A stretch of DNA of 28,963 nucleotides from JBBSBY01 sp038250835 (GCA_038250835.1 JBBSBY010000040.1:1-28963), one strand, 5' to 3'; positions 15,265 to 24,699 are shown, counted from the stretch's first letter. Notes: a model not told the origin generated them from the sequence alone. Made by a program: numbers and translations.

Positions 15265-16878
15265 ATGGAACTACATCAACTTCCTAAACCAGAAGACTTG
15301 ATGAACATAGATCTGGATAGGTCCCCCGACAAGCCATGGATGGACATCCCCGTCAATATTCGTGAAGGCACTTATTGCTACCCGGCGGCTCCAAAAAATT
15401 TGAAAAAGTTGGGTATGGCCAATCCCAGGGAATGGTCCCCAGTCGACGAAGATTGGAAGCTTCCGGAAGATTGGCACAACATAATCATGAAGGGCATCGA
15501 GGAACGATTGCATAAATATCGCTCCTTCCGTTTGTTCATGGATATTTGCGTAAGATGCGGAGCTTGCGCCGATAAATGCCATTTTTTCATCGGCTCCGGT
15601 GACCCCAAGAATATGCCGGTGTTGAGAGCCGAATTAATTAGGTCAGTTTATCGGAACGATTTTACAGTTTTTGGTAAGCTTATGGGCAGGTTTGCCGGGG
15701 CCAGACCCTTGACCATTGATGTGGTAAAGGAATGGTTTTATTATTTTTTTCAATGTACGGAATGCCGCCGATGCTCAGTATTTTGCCCCTACGGCATAGA
15801 TACCGCTGAAATCACCATGATTGGGCGTGAACTCCTCAACCTTATTGGTTTAAATATAAACTGGGTATTGGAGCCCGTCGCAAATTGCTTCAGAACAGGT
15901 AACCACTTGGGTATCCCACCGCATGGTGTGAAAGATATGTGGGAATTCATGGTGGACGATATAGAAGACATAACCGGAGTAAAAGTTGGTCTGCCCATTA
16001 ATAAAAAGGGCGCCGAAATCCTCTTCGTGACCCCATCCGGTGACTATTTTGCGGACCCCGGCACGTACACCTGCATGGGATACCTCATGCTGTTCCATGA
16101 ATTGGGACTTGATTATACATGGAGCACTTACGCCTCGGAAGGTGGAAACTTCGGCCTGTTCACATCGCACGACATGATAAAGAGACTAAACGCCAAAATA
16201 TACGCTGAAGCAAAACGACTTGGCGTCAAGTGGATATTGGGTGGAGAATGCGGCCACATGTGGCGTGTTATGCACCAATACATGGATACTATGAACGGTC
16301 CCGCGGATTTTATGGAAGTGCCGAAATCGCCCATAACCGGAACGATTTTTGAGAACGCTAAAGCTACAAAAATGGTTCACATAGCGGAGTTCACTTCGGA
16401 TCTAATCCGACATGGTAAGCTTAAGCTGGATCCCAGCAGGAACGATCGAATTAGAGCCACTTACCATGATTCCTGTAATCCCGCGAGGGCTGCCGGCATT
16501 TTGGATGAGCCGAGATACATACTCCAAAATGTTTGCAATAACTTCTACGAGATGCCCGAAAATACTATTCGCGAACAAACTTTTTGCTGCGGTGGCGGCG
16601 CCGGACTGGGCAACGATGAAAACATGGAAATGCGAATGAGGGGCGGTTTCCCTAGAGCCAACGCAGTTCGACATGTCCGTGATAAACATGATGTGAACCG
16701 ACTCCTATGTATGTGCGCCATTGATAGGGCCACGCTCACGGCTCTTATGCACTACTGGTCGCCTGAAGTTGATGTCGGCGGCATACATGAACTGGTTGCC
16801 AATGCCCTCATCATGACGGGTGAGGGAGAGAGAACCATAGATCTTCGCGGTGAACCCCTGAAGGAGGAGGATGAGTAA
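15265..16878 (+). CDS. dsrK: DsrK, cytoplasmic HdrD-like iron-sulfur catalytic subunit
   Basis: A 537-residue heterodisulfide-reductase-like subunit, thought to reduce the DsrC trisulfide or disulfide produced by sulfite reductase. Two [4Fe-4S] ferredoxin motifs are seen: Cys95, Cys98, Cys101, Cys105 and Cys164, Cys167, Cys170, Cys174. The C-terminal CCG-type domain carries HDSC with Cys404 and the pair Cys441-Cys442 in FCCGGGAGL, typical of the special cluster of HdrB/HdrD. An additional Cys329 in GGECGHMW fits a CCG-domain partner motif. There is no signal peptide and no membrane helix, consistent with a cytoplasmic location on DsrM. It lies two bases after dsrM and three before dsrJ, whose ribosome site AAGGAGGAGG sits inside the end of this gene. 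Confidence 0.93.
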   Translation: MELHQLPKPEDLMNIDLDRSPDKPWMDIPVNIREGTYCYPAAPKNLKKLGMANPREWSPVDEDWKLPEDWHNIIMKGIEERLHKYRSFRLFMDICVRCGACADKCHFFIGSGDPKNMPVLRAELIRSVYRNDFTVFGKLMGRFAGARPLTIDVVKEWFYYFFQCTECRRCSVFCPYGIDTAEITMIGRELLNLIGLNINWVLEPVANCFRTGNHLGIPPHGVKDMWEFMVDDIEDITGVKVGLPINKKGAEILFVTPSGDYFADPGTYTCMGYLMLFHELGLDYTWSTYASEGGNFGLFTSHDMIKRLNAKIYAEAKRLGVKWILGGECGHMWRVMHQYMDTMNGPADFMEVPKSPITGTIFENAKATKMVHIAEFTSDLIRHGKLKLDPSRNDRIRATYHDSCNPARAAGILDEPRYILQNVCNNFYEMPENTIREQTFCCGGGAGLGNDENMEMRMRGGFPRANAVRHVRDKHDVNRLLCMCAIDRATLTALMHYWSPEVDVGGIHELVANALIMTGEGERTIDLRGEPLKEEDE

Positions 16879-16881
16879 TCC

Positions 16882-17322
16882 ATGTTTAAGCAAGGTTACA
16901 ACACAGCGGCAATTATCATAGGCGTTGTCATCTTTCTCGCCCTATTCACTTATCCTTTCTGGGCAAACATAGGGAAAGCGGCCACACCTCCAAAATTGGA
17001 ATTGGGAACTACTGAAAAGCAATGCGTTGAATCAAAGGCATACATGGCAAGCTCCCACATGAAACTTCTTGATCAATGGCGAGATCAATACGTGCGTGAG
17101 AATAAACGCATTTATGTAAGCTCTACCGGCAAGCAGTACCAGATCAGTCTGCAGAACACGTGCACAAAGTGTCACAGTAAAAAAGACCAATTCTGTGATC
17201 GGTGCCACACGTTTACCAACTCCAATCCTAATTGCTGGAATTGTCATATCGAACCGCCAAAGACTGAGGACCGGCAAGCGGCGCAACCTGCCGAGACTCA
17301 GGCCGTAAGGAGTAATAACTGA
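16882..17322 (+). CDS. dsrJ: DsrJ, periplasmic triheme cytochrome c
   Basis: A 146-residue membrane-anchored cytochrome. Residues 8-27 form an uncleaved signal anchor, and the rest is periplasmic. Three heme c motifs lie close together: CTKCH (94-98), CDRCH (105-109) and CWNCH (118-122). Cys48, in KQCVESK, sits where the purple sulfur bacterial protein has the unusual cysteine axial ligand to one heme; His59 and Met60 are further possible ligands. The spacing of all three motifs within 30 residues is typical of DsrJ. Its TGA overlaps the dsrO ATG (TGATG), so the two are translationally coupled. A role in exchanging electrons with periplasmic partners is established only in outline for the family. 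Confidence 0.92.
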   Translation: MFKQGYNTAAIIIGVVIFLALFTYPFWANIGKAATPPKLELGTTEKQCVESKAYMASSHMKLLDQWRDQYVRENKRIYVSSTGKQYQISLQNTCTKCHSKKDQFCDRCHTFTNSNPNCWNCHIEPPKTEDRQAAQPAETQAVRSNN

Positions 17323-18110
17323 TGGACAGCACGAGAAGACGGTTTTTACAACTTGCCGGGCTTTCGGTGTTGGCTCTGGGCGCAAGACCGGCAGTCGAAG
17401 CCGGCGCTCAAGACGACGCTAAGTTCACTACCGGCCCAGAGGCGTTAACCGCCAAGAGATGGGGCATGGTGGTTGACATAAAGAAGTGCGCCGGAGCAAA
17501 GCCCGGATGTGTGGACTGCGTTGCCGCGTGTAACATTGTACATAACGTGCCCACTATGCCGAATCCTAAGCATGAAATAAAGTGGATATGGCAAACAGCT
17601 TTTGAACACGCCTTTCCAGGTGAAGAAAATCCATTTATGGATGAGTTTATAAAAGAAGGTCGCAGCGGCGCCCCAATCACCATATTGTGTAATCATTGCG
17701 ACAATCCGCCGTGTGTAAGGGTCTGCCCGGTCAAGGCTACCTTCAAAAGAAGCGACGGCATTGTTATGATGGATTACCATCGCTGCATCGGATGCCGTTT
17801 CTGTATGGCCGCCTGCCCCTACGGCGCTCGCAGCTTGAACTGGCGTGATCCTCGGCCATTCATCAAAACTGAACTGAACCGCGAGTATCCTACCAGGATG
17901 CGTGGAGTCGTGGAAAAATGCAACTTCTGTTTTGAACGACTCGGTAAAGGCCAGATTCCGGCGTGTGTCGAAGCCTGTAAAGATAAAGCCCTTATATTTG
18001 GCGATGTTGAGGATCCGAATTCAGAAATTCGCAAGGTCCTGGTAAGTAACCCCACCATCAGACGTAAACCCCATTTAGGCACAAGACCCCAGGTTTATTA
18101 CATAATGTGA
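17322..18110 (+). CDS. dsrO: DsrO, Tat-exported periplasmic ferredoxin subunit
   Basis: A 262-residue iron-sulfur protein. The twin-arginine signal STRRRFLQ (residues 3-10) and the hydrophobic stretch after it (about 11-28) direct export in folded form. Sixteen cysteines in four groups fit [4Fe-4S] binding: Cys56/63/66/70, Cys123/126/131/135, Cys155/158/161/165 and Cys200/203/215/219. This pattern is the HybA/NrfC-like electron-transfer family that pairs with NrfD-type membrane proteins, here DsrP, encoded seven bases downstream. It overlaps the end of dsrJ. It would link the periplasmic hemes of DsrJ with the membrane part DsrP. Confidence 0.93.
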   Translation: MDSTRRRFLQLAGLSVLALGARPAVEAGAQDDAKFTTGPEALTAKRWGMVVDIKKCAGAKPGCVDCVAACNIVHNVPTMPNPKHEIKWIWQTAFEHAFPGEENPFMDEFIKEGRSGAPITILCNHCDNPPCVRVCPVKATFKRSDGIVMMDYHRCIGCRFCMAACPYGARSLNWRDPRPFIKTELNREYPTRMRGVVEKCNFCFERLGKGQIPACVEACKDKALIFGDVEDPNSEIRKVLVSNPTIRRKPHLGTRPQVYYIM

Positions 18111-18117
18111 GGTAATT

Positions 18118-19275
18118 ATGCTCGAAAAAGCATTAACGGGAAATAAAAACTATTATATTTGGCTGGCCGCTCTGGCCGCTCTGGTAGCGATCGGCTTCCT
18201 GGCCTATCTAAAGCAGCTCAGTTTTGGTTTAGGCATTACCGGCATGAGCAGGGACGTGTCCTGGGGAGTGTACATAGGGCAGTTCACGTTCCTGGTCGGT
18301 GTTGCCGCATCCGCTGTAATGCTGGTCCTACCCTACTATTTGCATAACTTCAAAGTGTTCGGCAAAATCACCATATTAGGCGAGTTTTTGGCCGTAGCTG
18401 CAGTCACAATGTGCTTGGCCTTCATAGTCGCCGACCTCGGTCAGCCTGCTCGTGCCGTTAATGTGCTGCTCCACCCCACTCCGGGCTCAGTCCTGTTTTG
18501 GGACATGGTCGTGCTTAACGGCTATCTCTTCCTAAACATCGTTATAGGATGGACGGTGCTCGGCGCCGAAAAGAAGGGCGCTCCGCCTCCTAACTGGGTA
18601 AAACCTCTAATCTATTTATCCATCCCCTGGGCTGTTAGTATTCACACGGTCACAGCCTTCTTATACGCCGGACTTCCCGGAAGAGGCTTTTGGTTGAGCG
18701 CCATCATGGCGCCTCGATTCTTGGCTTCGGCTTTTGCGTCCGGTCCGTCATTGCTGATTCTGATTTGCTTGTTTCTCCGCCGCTACACTAAATTTGACGC
18801 CGGTTGGGAAGCCATTCAGACATTGGCGAAGATCATAACGTACGCCCTGGTCATCAGCGTATTCTTTGTGCTTTGCGAGATTTTCACTGTTTATTACAGC
18901 CAAATTCCTGAGCACATGAACCACTTCACTTATCTGTTTACAGGATTGCACGGCCACAATGCGCTGGTTCCATGGATGTGGATTGCGGTTGTTCTGGCGT
19001 TTACCGCTCTTGTTCTATTGATTAACCCTGCAACGCGTGGTAAGGAAAAGACCTTGGCCATCGCCTGCATCTGCGTATTTTTCGCGCTATGGATCGAGAA
19101 GGGTGTCACTTTGGTGCTCACCGGTTACATACCGTCTCCTCTCGAGACAATAACCGAGTACATGCCGACAATTCCGGAAATTGCCATTACAATCGGTATT
19201 TGGGCGCTTGGATTTCTAATTCTCTCAATCCTCTACAAAGTGGCTGTAACCGTAAAGGAACAAGCTGCTGCATAA
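18118..19275 (+). CDS. dsrP: DsrP, NrfD/PsrC-type quinone-interacting membrane subunit
   Basis: A 385-residue polytopic membrane protein with about ten predicted helices and short loops, typical of NrfD/PsrC proteins. Family-like features include SRDVSWGVYIGQFTFLVG (residues 44-61) and the LGQPARAVNVLLHPTPGS loop (107-124). It has no heme-binding signature and is expected to exchange electrons between menaquinone and the periplasmic DsrO. The ATG at 18118 has GAGGT upstream and is seven bases past dsrO. It is the last gene of the operon, followed by a strong terminator 23 bases after the stop. Confidence 0.93.
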   Translation: MLEKALTGNKNYYIWLAALAALVAIGFLAYLKQLSFGLGITGMSRDVSWGVYIGQFTFLVGVAASAVMLVLPYYLHNFKVFGKITILGEFLAVAAVTMCLAFIVADLGQPARAVNVLLHPTPGSVLFWDMVVLNGYLFLNIVIGWTVLGAEKKGAPPPNWVKPLIYLSIPWAVSIHTVTAFLYAGLPGRGFWLSAIMAPRFLASAFASGPSLLILICLFLRRYTKFDAGWEAIQTLAKIITYALVISVFFVLCEIFTVYYSQIPEHMNHFTYLFTGLHGHNALVPWMWIAVVLAFTALVLLINPATRGKEKTLAIACICVFFALWIEKGVTLVLTGYIPSPLETITEYMPTIPEIAITIGIWALGFLILSILYKVAVTVKEQAAA

Positions 19276-19298
19276 ATTTGAATCCTAGCTTGAATGAA

Positions 19299-19324
19299 AA
19301 AGGCAATCCTGAAGGATTGCCTTT
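19299..19324. terminator. bidirectional rho-independent terminator between dsrP and the methylmalonyl-CoA genes
   Basis: AAAGGCAATCC (19299-19309) and GGATTGCCTTT (19314-19324) form a perfect 11-bp stem with a TGAA loop. On the plus strand it ends in TTTATT, and on the minus strand it is followed by TTTTTCATT. It can therefore stop both the dsr operon and the convergent minus-strand cluster. Confidence 0.85.
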
Positions 19325-19450
19325 ATTGTGTGTCATAGAATTTTATTGATTACAATGAAATATTTTCACATCATTGAGAGCAGAGAGCTGTGTAAGTGAC
19401 ACATCTCGTGAACCATCGCTTAGTTGCTGCAAACTATTCCCCCCACGAAT

Positions 19451-19858
19451 CTAAGCGGCCTGCCCCCTGCGTGTATTGTTTTTGATATAATCAACTATAT
19501 TGTCCGTTCTTGATCCCGGCCCGAAAATCTCTTCAATTCCGCTGTTTTTCAATGCCGGCACATCCTCTTCCGGTATAATGCCCCCGCCGAGAATAAGAAT
19601 GTCTTCGACGCCACGGTCCTTAAACAGCCCTGCAATCTTTGGAAATAGATAATCGTGCGCCCCCGAAAGTGAGCTGAGACACAGCACGTCGGCGTCTTCC
19701 TGCACGCACGTGTGAAAGATGGCTTCCGGTGTTTGCCTGAGGCCGGTGTATATGACTTCCATGCCCGCGTCGCGCAAGGCTCTGGCAATTACCTTCGCGC
19801 CTCGGTCATGACCATCCAAGCCGGGTTTCGCCACAACTACTCTAATCCTTTTTTCCAT
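19451..19858 (-). CDS. methylmalonyl-CoA mutase cobalamin-binding subunit/domain protein
   Basis: A 135-residue stand-alone B12-binding Rossmann domain of the methylmalonyl-CoA mutase C-terminal type. The cobalamin signature DxHxxG is present as DGHDRG (Asp15, His17, Gly20), His17 being the lower axial ligand. Later elements SSLSGAH and LILGGGIIP fit the dimethylbenzimidazole pocket. Length matches the separate small subunit found in archaea and several Deltaproteobacteria. It needs the catalytic mutase subunit, which is not in the window, to interconvert succinyl-CoA and methylmalonyl-CoA. It lies 78 bases after the acyl-CoA carboxylase gene and is probably in the same transcript. Confidence 0.88.
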   Translation of the reverse strand: MEKRIRVVVAKPGLDGHDRGAKVIARALRDAGMEVIYTGLRQTPEAIFHTCVQEDADVLCLSSLSGAHDYLFPKIAGLFKDRGVEDILILGGGIIPEEDVPALKNSGIEEIFGPGSRTDNIVDYIKNNTRRGQAA

Positions 19859-19936
19859 TGAAGCACCCCTTGGCGGAATATTCCAAAAGTTAATCGTTAT
19901 GTTGCTACAACTTTTGCCGGCAAACAGCGTTGAAAG

Positions 19937-21490
19937 CTACAACGGAATGTTCCCGTGTTTTCTTTTGGGCTTTTCTTCCTGCTTGTTCTCCAATTGCTCA
20001 AAGGCCTTGATCAACACTGATCTTGTATCTCTGGGAAAAATAACCCTATCGACAAATCCAAGCTGAGCCGCTCTGTAGGGGCTTGCGAACTTATCGATAT
20101 AGTCTTTGATCAACTCCGCCCGGCGCTCGTCAGGGTTTTCCGCTGCGGAGATTTCACGATTGAACAATATCTGGATGGCGCCCTCAGGACCCATAACGGC
20201 TATTTCCGCGGTCGGAAACGCGAGATTTATGTCGGCCCGCAGATGTTTGCTGGAGAGAACCACATAGGCGCCGCCGTAAGCTTTGCGTGTGATTAAGGTC
20301 ACCTTCGGCACGGTAGCTTCCGCGTAAGCATAAAGTATCTTTGCGCCGTGCTTGATGATTCCGCCGTGTTCCTGTTGAGTTCCCGGCAAATAGCCCGGAA
20401 CATCGATTAAAGTCCATAGCGGTATTCCGAATGCGTCACAAAAACGCACGAATCGTGAGCATTTTACCGAAGCCTCGGTATCCAGGCAACCGGCCATCCA
20501 ATTTGGTTGATTGGCCACGATACCGATGGTTTTACCGTTTAATCGGCCAAACCCGGTTATTAAATTACGAGCGTAATTGGCCTGGGATTCAAGAAACCTC
20601 CTGTCGTCCAAAACGGGAGTTATGATCTTCTTCATGTCGTATGGTTTTCTGGACGTGTCCGGTATCACCGAATCCAATTCCGGGACTAGACGATCCACGG
20701 GATCGTCGGTTGGAACCGCCGGCGCTGGGGCTCTATTATTGTCCGGCAGAAAAGACATTAATTCTTTGACTTTATTCAGAGTTTCCGTTTCGGACGGATA
20801 GTGGAAATGACAGACGCCGGACACGCGGCCGTGAACCTTTGCTCCGCCCAAACTTTCAGCGTCAATGACTTCGCTGGTTACCTGCTTTATTACCTGTGGA
20901 CCAGTGATAAACATGTAGCTTGTCTTTTCAGCCATAAAAATGAAGTCCGTGACCGCAGGAGAATATACGGCTCCGCCTGCGCACGGTCCCATTATCACGG
21001 AGATTTGCGGAATCACGCCCGAAGCTCTAACGTTTCTGTAGAAAACTTCGCCGTATCCTCCGAGGCTCTCCACGCCTTCCTGGATCCTGGCGCCCCCGGA
21101 ATCATTGATTCCGATGAGAGGAAAACCATTCCTGTAAGCCAGATCCATAACTTTGCAAATCTTTTGAGCATGAGTGAAGGATAGACTCCCTCCGAATACG
21201 GTAAAATCCTGAGCAAACACATACACGCCGCGCCCGTTGATCTTGCCGAAGCCGGTCACCACGCCTTCTCCAGGGACAATGTTTTTCTCCATCCCAAAAT
21301 CATTGCACCTGTGAACCACGAATTTATCGATTTCTTCAAAGGATCCATCGTCCAGAAGTTGAAGCACACGTTCTCTGGCGGTCATTTTACCGCCTTTGTG
21401 CTGCTTGGCGATCTTGTCCGGACCACCAGCGGCGTCCGATTCAGCCAGTCTGCGCTCCAATTCTTCGAATTTCTCTTCTGTAGCCGACAT
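19937..21490 (-). CDS. acyl-CoA carboxylase carboxyltransferase subunit (propionyl-CoA carboxylase beta / methylmalonyl-CoA carboxyltransferase 12S)
   Basis: A 517-residue crotonase-fold carboxyltransferase with the usual two domains. The N-terminal half carries DSGGARIQEGVESLGGYG and GPCAGGAVYSPA; the C-terminal half carries DVPGYLPGTQQEHGGIIKHG, RKAYGGAYVVLSSKHL and AVMGPEGAIQIL. These Gly-rich oxyanion segments bind the acyl-CoA and biotin. Length and motifs match both propionyl-CoA carboxylase beta and the 12S subunit of transcarboxylase; the separate 5S-like gene at 5504 favours transcarboxylase, but a sodium-linked methylmalonyl-CoA decarboxylase alpha subunit is also possible. AAGGAG lies upstream of ATG 21490. 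Neither biotin carrier nor biotin carboxylase is visible. It sits between sucD and the B12-domain gene. Confidence 0.88.
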   Translation of the reverse strand: MSATEEKFEELERRLAESDAAGGPDKIAKQHKGGKMTARERVLQLLDDGSFEEIDKFVVHRCNDFGMEKNIVPGEGVVTGFGKINGRGVYVFAQDFTVFGGSLSFTHAQKICKVMDLAYRNGFPLIGINDSGGARIQEGVESLGGYGEVFYRNVRASGVIPQISVIMGPCAGGAVYSPAVTDFIFMAEKTSYMFITGPQVIKQVTSEVIDAESLGGAKVHGRVSGVCHFHYPSETETLNKVKELMSFLPDNNRAPAPAVPTDDPVDRLVPELDSVIPDTSRKPYDMKKIITPVLDDRRFLESQANYARNLITGFGRLNGKTIGIVANQPNWMAGCLDTEASVKCSRFVRFCDAFGIPLWTLIDVPGYLPGTQQEHGGIIKHGAKILYAYAEATVPKVTLITRKAYGGAYVVLSSKHLRADINLAFPTAEIAVMGPEGAIQILFNREISAAENPDERRAELIKDYIDKFASPYRAAQLGFVDRVIFPRDTRSVLIKAFEQLENKQEEKPKRKHGNIPL

Positions 21491-21662
21491 TGATGACTCC
21501 TTGATTGAAATTTTACATCACGCTGGGGGTTACATGATCATGTTTTACGGATTCAACATGTAATGGCTTCCATGTCGACGCCGGTGGCGGCATGTAAGGA
21601 AGAATCCGGCGCAACCGGAATGATTTTGTGAATGTATAGTACCTTCCGAATGCTGCGTAACA

Positions 21663-22535
21663 CTAGTTAAGTATCTCTTTGACGGCCAATCCAATCTGCG
21701 TGAGGTTTTCGATAACCTTGGCCCCCGCTTCCCGCAGGGCGTCTATTTTGCTTTGCGCCGTTCCGGAGCCGCCGGATATTATCGCGCCCGCGTGCCCCAT
21801 TCTCTTACCAGGAGGCGCCAGGCGGCCCGCGATGTACGCCGCGACGGGCTTGGTAAATTCCTTCTTGATGTACTCGGCGGCTTGTTCTTCGGCAGTGCCG
21901 CCAATCTCACCAATTAGGACAACCGCTTCAGTCGCCGGATCATCATTGAATTTTTTTAGTATGTCCACAAAACTCTGCCCGACAACCGGATCGCCGCCCA
22001 AACCCAGGCAGGTGCTCTGACCGAGACCATTCTTTGTGAGCTGATCTACGACTTCGTACGTCAGCGTTCCGGATCTCGAAATGACACCCACAGGTCCTGG
22101 TTTGTGTATGTACCCGGGCATGATCCCCACTTTGCAGCTTTCCGTGGGGGAGATAACGCCCGGAGTGTTTGGGCCAATAAGTATTCGATTTTCCTGTTTG
22201 ACTGAGTATAATGCCGAGGCCGTGTCCAGTGGTGGAATACCCTCCGTGATGCAGACAATCAGTTCGATGCCCGCGTCCACGGCTTCCAAAATGGGGTCCT
22301 TGGCCCCTGCCGCCGGGATAAAAATCAACGATACATTTGCGCCGGTCTCCTTTACCGCTTTGTATACGGTGTTGAATACCGGAATGCCGTCAACGGTTTC
22401 GCCCTCTTTACCTGGAGTGACTCCGCCAACCATCTTGGTCCCATAATCTCTGCAAGCTAATGAATGGAATGTGCCGTTTCTTCCGGTGATCCCCTGGCAG
22501 ATCACTCGAGAATCTTTATTTACAAGGATTGCCAT
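21663..22535 (-). CDS. sucD: succinyl-CoA synthetase (ADP/GDP-forming) alpha subunit
   Basis: A 290-residue protein with the Rossmann CoA-binding N-terminus (VICQGITGRNGTFHS, residues 11-25) and the phosphohistidine loop MGHAGAIISGGSGTA with His248. It catalyses the reversible conversion of succinyl-CoA to succinate with formation of ATP or GTP, together with SucC. The start is placed at ATG 22535 rather than 22556: AGGAG lies about eight bases before it, and MAILVNKDSR is the normal N-terminus of the family. It follows sucC by 158 bases. Confidence 0.95.
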   Translation of the reverse strand: MAILVNKDSRVICQGITGRNGTFHSLACRDYGTKMVGGVTPGKEGETVDGIPVFNTVYKAVKETGANVSLIFIPAAGAKDPILEAVDAGIELIVCITEGIPPLDTASALYSVKQENRILIGPNTPGVISPTESCKVGIMPGYIHKPGPVGVISRSGTLTYEVVDQLTKNGLGQSTCLGLGGDPVVGQSFVDILKKFNDDPATEAVVLIGEIGGTAEEQAAEYIKKEFTKPVAAYIAGRLAPPGKRMGHAGAIISGGSGTAQSKIDALREAGAKVIENLTQIGLAVKEILN

Positions 22536-22693
22536 AAGCCTTCTCCTGTTGATCAAGGATGATGTTGGTTGGCTTTAGTTCCTATATTGCAATCGAATCA
22601 CGATTCCTGCAGTCGCTCGAAATCGACAGCGGAATCCGGAACGCAATAACTGAAATGTCATAACGCTGAATATCCGCATATTTGAATCCACGT

Positions 22694-23863
22694 CTACGCG
22701 GAGCTGTCTTTTGCCTTCTGCACGACGAGCTTTGCGGCGTCTTCCAGAGAAGAAATGAGTTGCACGAGAAGCCCGGACTCCTCAAATAGTCTACGTCCTT
22801 CGGCAATGTTGGTGCCTTCTATCCTGGCTATAACAGGCAAAGGCGCCCCTTTTTCATTCAAGGCTCTAATTACCCCGCGAGCCAGCACGTCGCAGCGCAA
22901 AATTCCGCCAAAAATGTTGATAAACACGACCTTCACATTTGGATCATCCAGCAATATCGTCATGGCGTCGGCAATTGCCTGCTCACTTGCACCGCCTCCC
23001 ACGTCCAGGAAGTTTGCCGGCATTCCGCCGAAAAAGGCGATTAAGTCCAGGGTGGCCATGGCCAATCCCGCGCCGTTCACGATACAGCCGATGTCGCCGG
23101 TCAGTTTAATGTAACTCAGACCAATTTTCCTTGCCGAAAGTTCAACGGCGTCTTCCTGCGATCTATCCCTCAGACATTCAAGCTCAGGATGGCGAAAAAG
23201 AGCGTGGTCATCGAGGTTTATTTTAGCGTCTAAAGCGTAAACGGTTTTATTGGATATGATGAGCGGATTGATCTCAACAAGCGTGCAGTCGTAGTCTACA
23301 AAAGTATTATAAAGAGCGGTAATAATCTTGGTCATGGGACCGGCTATGGTCTTATCGCCGGACAATTGATAAGCGAGTCGTCTAGCCTCATGCGGCGTCA
23401 ATCCCCGTAGTGGATTGATGTGGCTGGTGAAGATTTTCTCAGGCGCCTCCTTGGCCAGAGTTTCAATATCCATGCCGCCTTCGGGACTAGCCATAAGAGT
23501 TACCAGGCCGGTGTTTCGATCCAGGACCACGCCGAGATAAATCTCCTGGTCAATGGGAAGGGTTTCCTCTACCAGTATGGCGCTTACCGGCTTCCCCTGG
23601 GGACCTGTTTGATACGTTACGATGGTCTTACCGAGTATCTCTGCGGCTTTCCCTCGAATATCCTCACCGAGAGACATTATGGCCACACCACCGGCTTTGC
23701 CTCTTCCACCGCTGTGCACCTGAGCTTTAAGCGCCACCTTGTCGGATTTTAACTCTCGTGCGGCGATCAGGGTCTCAAGAGGATCGTAGCAAACGGTACC
23801 TCGGGGAATTGGGACTCCTCTCGCGTTAAGTAGCTCTTTGGCCTGGTATTCGTGGAGATTCAT
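22694..23863 (-). CDS. sucC: succinyl-CoA synthetase beta subunit
   Basis: A 389-residue ATP-grasp subunit of normal length. The N-terminus MNLHEYQAKELL is characteristic, followed by KAQVHSGGRGKAGGV (residues 46-60), the nucleotide-binding strand VEINPL and the C-terminal NIFGGILRCD loop. It binds the nucleotide and succinate and works with SucD. The ATG at 23863 is preceded by GGAGGA. Next to the carboxylase and B12 genes, it would run substrate-level phosphorylation from succinyl-CoA, or the reverse during propionate formation. Confidence 0.95.
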   Translation of the reverse strand: MNLHEYQAKELLNARGVPIPRGTVCYDPLETLIAARELKSDKVALKAQVHSGGRGKAGGVAIMSLGEDIRGKAAEILGKTIVTYQTGPQGKPVSAILVEETLPIDQEIYLGVVLDRNTGLVTLMASPEGGMDIETLAKEAPEKIFTSHINPLRGLTPHEARRLAYQLSGDKTIAGPMTKIITALYNTFVDYDCTLVEINPLIISNKTVYALDAKINLDDHALFRHPELECLRDRSQEDAVELSARKIGLSYIKLTGDIGCIVNGAGLAMATLDLIAFFGGMPANFLDVGGGASEQAIADAMTILLDDPNVKVVFINIFGGILRCDVLARGVIRALNEKGAPLPVIARIEGTNIAEGRRLFEESGLLVQLISSLEDAAKLVVQKAKDSSA

Positions 23864-24219
23864 GTAGGCAGTCCTCCGCTGGTATCAATGGGTGATCGAA
23901 TGGGGATAAGTTGCGGCGCGAATTAAACGCGCAAAGTAAGGCGCAGATAAGACCTGAAGTTAGCCAATCCCTTCTTTTTTGGCAAGAGAAAAGCAGATGA
24001 AGGCGCCAAATAATGTGAGTGAATGATAAAGGAAGATTCAGTGGAGCGCAGCAGGTAGTTTATAAACTCATACCATTCTGGGGCAAAATTGAAATGAATG
24101 TAAATCTTCTTAGAGGATTTTTAATAGAACCAATGAAATTGTAAATCGAAAACGTGTTTAAGAGGGAACTTTGGCGCAACAATACCTCTGAGAAAGCGTT
24201 AACTCCCTAGATCCCCTTT
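23864..24219. other. 356-base spacer between vsr and sucC
   Basis: No gene is supported here. It must hold the promoter of sucC, but no clear -35/-10 pair was found on the minus strand. A CCCC/GGGG hairpin at 24213-24225 overlaps the vsr stop codon and lacks a T run, so it is not called a terminator. Confidence 0.45.
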
Positions 24220-24699
24220 TCAGGGGAGTTTAAATCCCTTCGCCGTCATTCCACGGACTGCCTGGCCCTGAGCCGAGATTGAATCCAAGCCTGAACTAAG
24301 GAACTCCTTCAAGCGCCGGCTCACACGCTCCCTGTCTTTCATTTCGCAGGTCCAAATTATGAGGCACGTCCAGCCAAGTTCCTCGAGCTTTGAAAGATTG
24401 GCGTTATCTCGTTGAATATTCCTAGATAGCTTCTTGTCCCAAAATACGGCATTCTGAACAGGTCTTGCGGATCTCGGACATCCTTCGTGACCATGCCAAA
24501 AACATCCGTGAACAAAAATCACCTTGCGTAATTTCGGTAGCACTATGTCGGGGCTACCGGGCAGATCTCGCCTATGCAGTCGAAACCTGTAGCCCATTCG
24601 GTGAATCATGGATCGAATGACAAGTTCAGGCCGAGTGTTGCCGCTTTTCACCTTGGCCATGATTGCGCTGCGTTCCTGGGTCGAGAACACGTCCGTCAT
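24220..24699 (-). CDS. vsr: very short patch repair (Vsr) endonuclease
   Basis: A 159-residue nicking endonuclease that starts repair of T:G mismatches formed when 5-methylcytosine deaminates. The active-site residues align by number with the E. coli enzyme: Glu25 (NTRPE), Asp51 (GSPD), His64 and His69 (IFVHGCFWHGH). Zinc ligands Cys66, His71, Cys74 and Cys118 are also present, the third shifted by one residue. The ATG overlaps the stop of the methyltransferase gene by four bases (ATGA), so the two are translationally coupled. The product presumably guards the sites modified by that methyltransferase. Confidence 0.94.
   Translation of the reverse strand: MTDVFSTQERSAIMAKVKSGNTRPELVIRSMIHRMGYRFRLHRRDLPGSPDIVLPKLRKVIFVHGCFWHGHEGCPRSARPVQNAVFWDKKLSRNIQRDNANLSKLEELGWTCLIIWTCEMKDRERVSRRLKEFLSSGLDSISAQGQAVRGMTAKGFKLP

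Noticed and set aside
24213..24225. CCCC/GGGG hairpin at the vsr stop codon
   Set aside because: The 4-bp stem is short and there is no T run on the minus strand, so it is not called a terminator.
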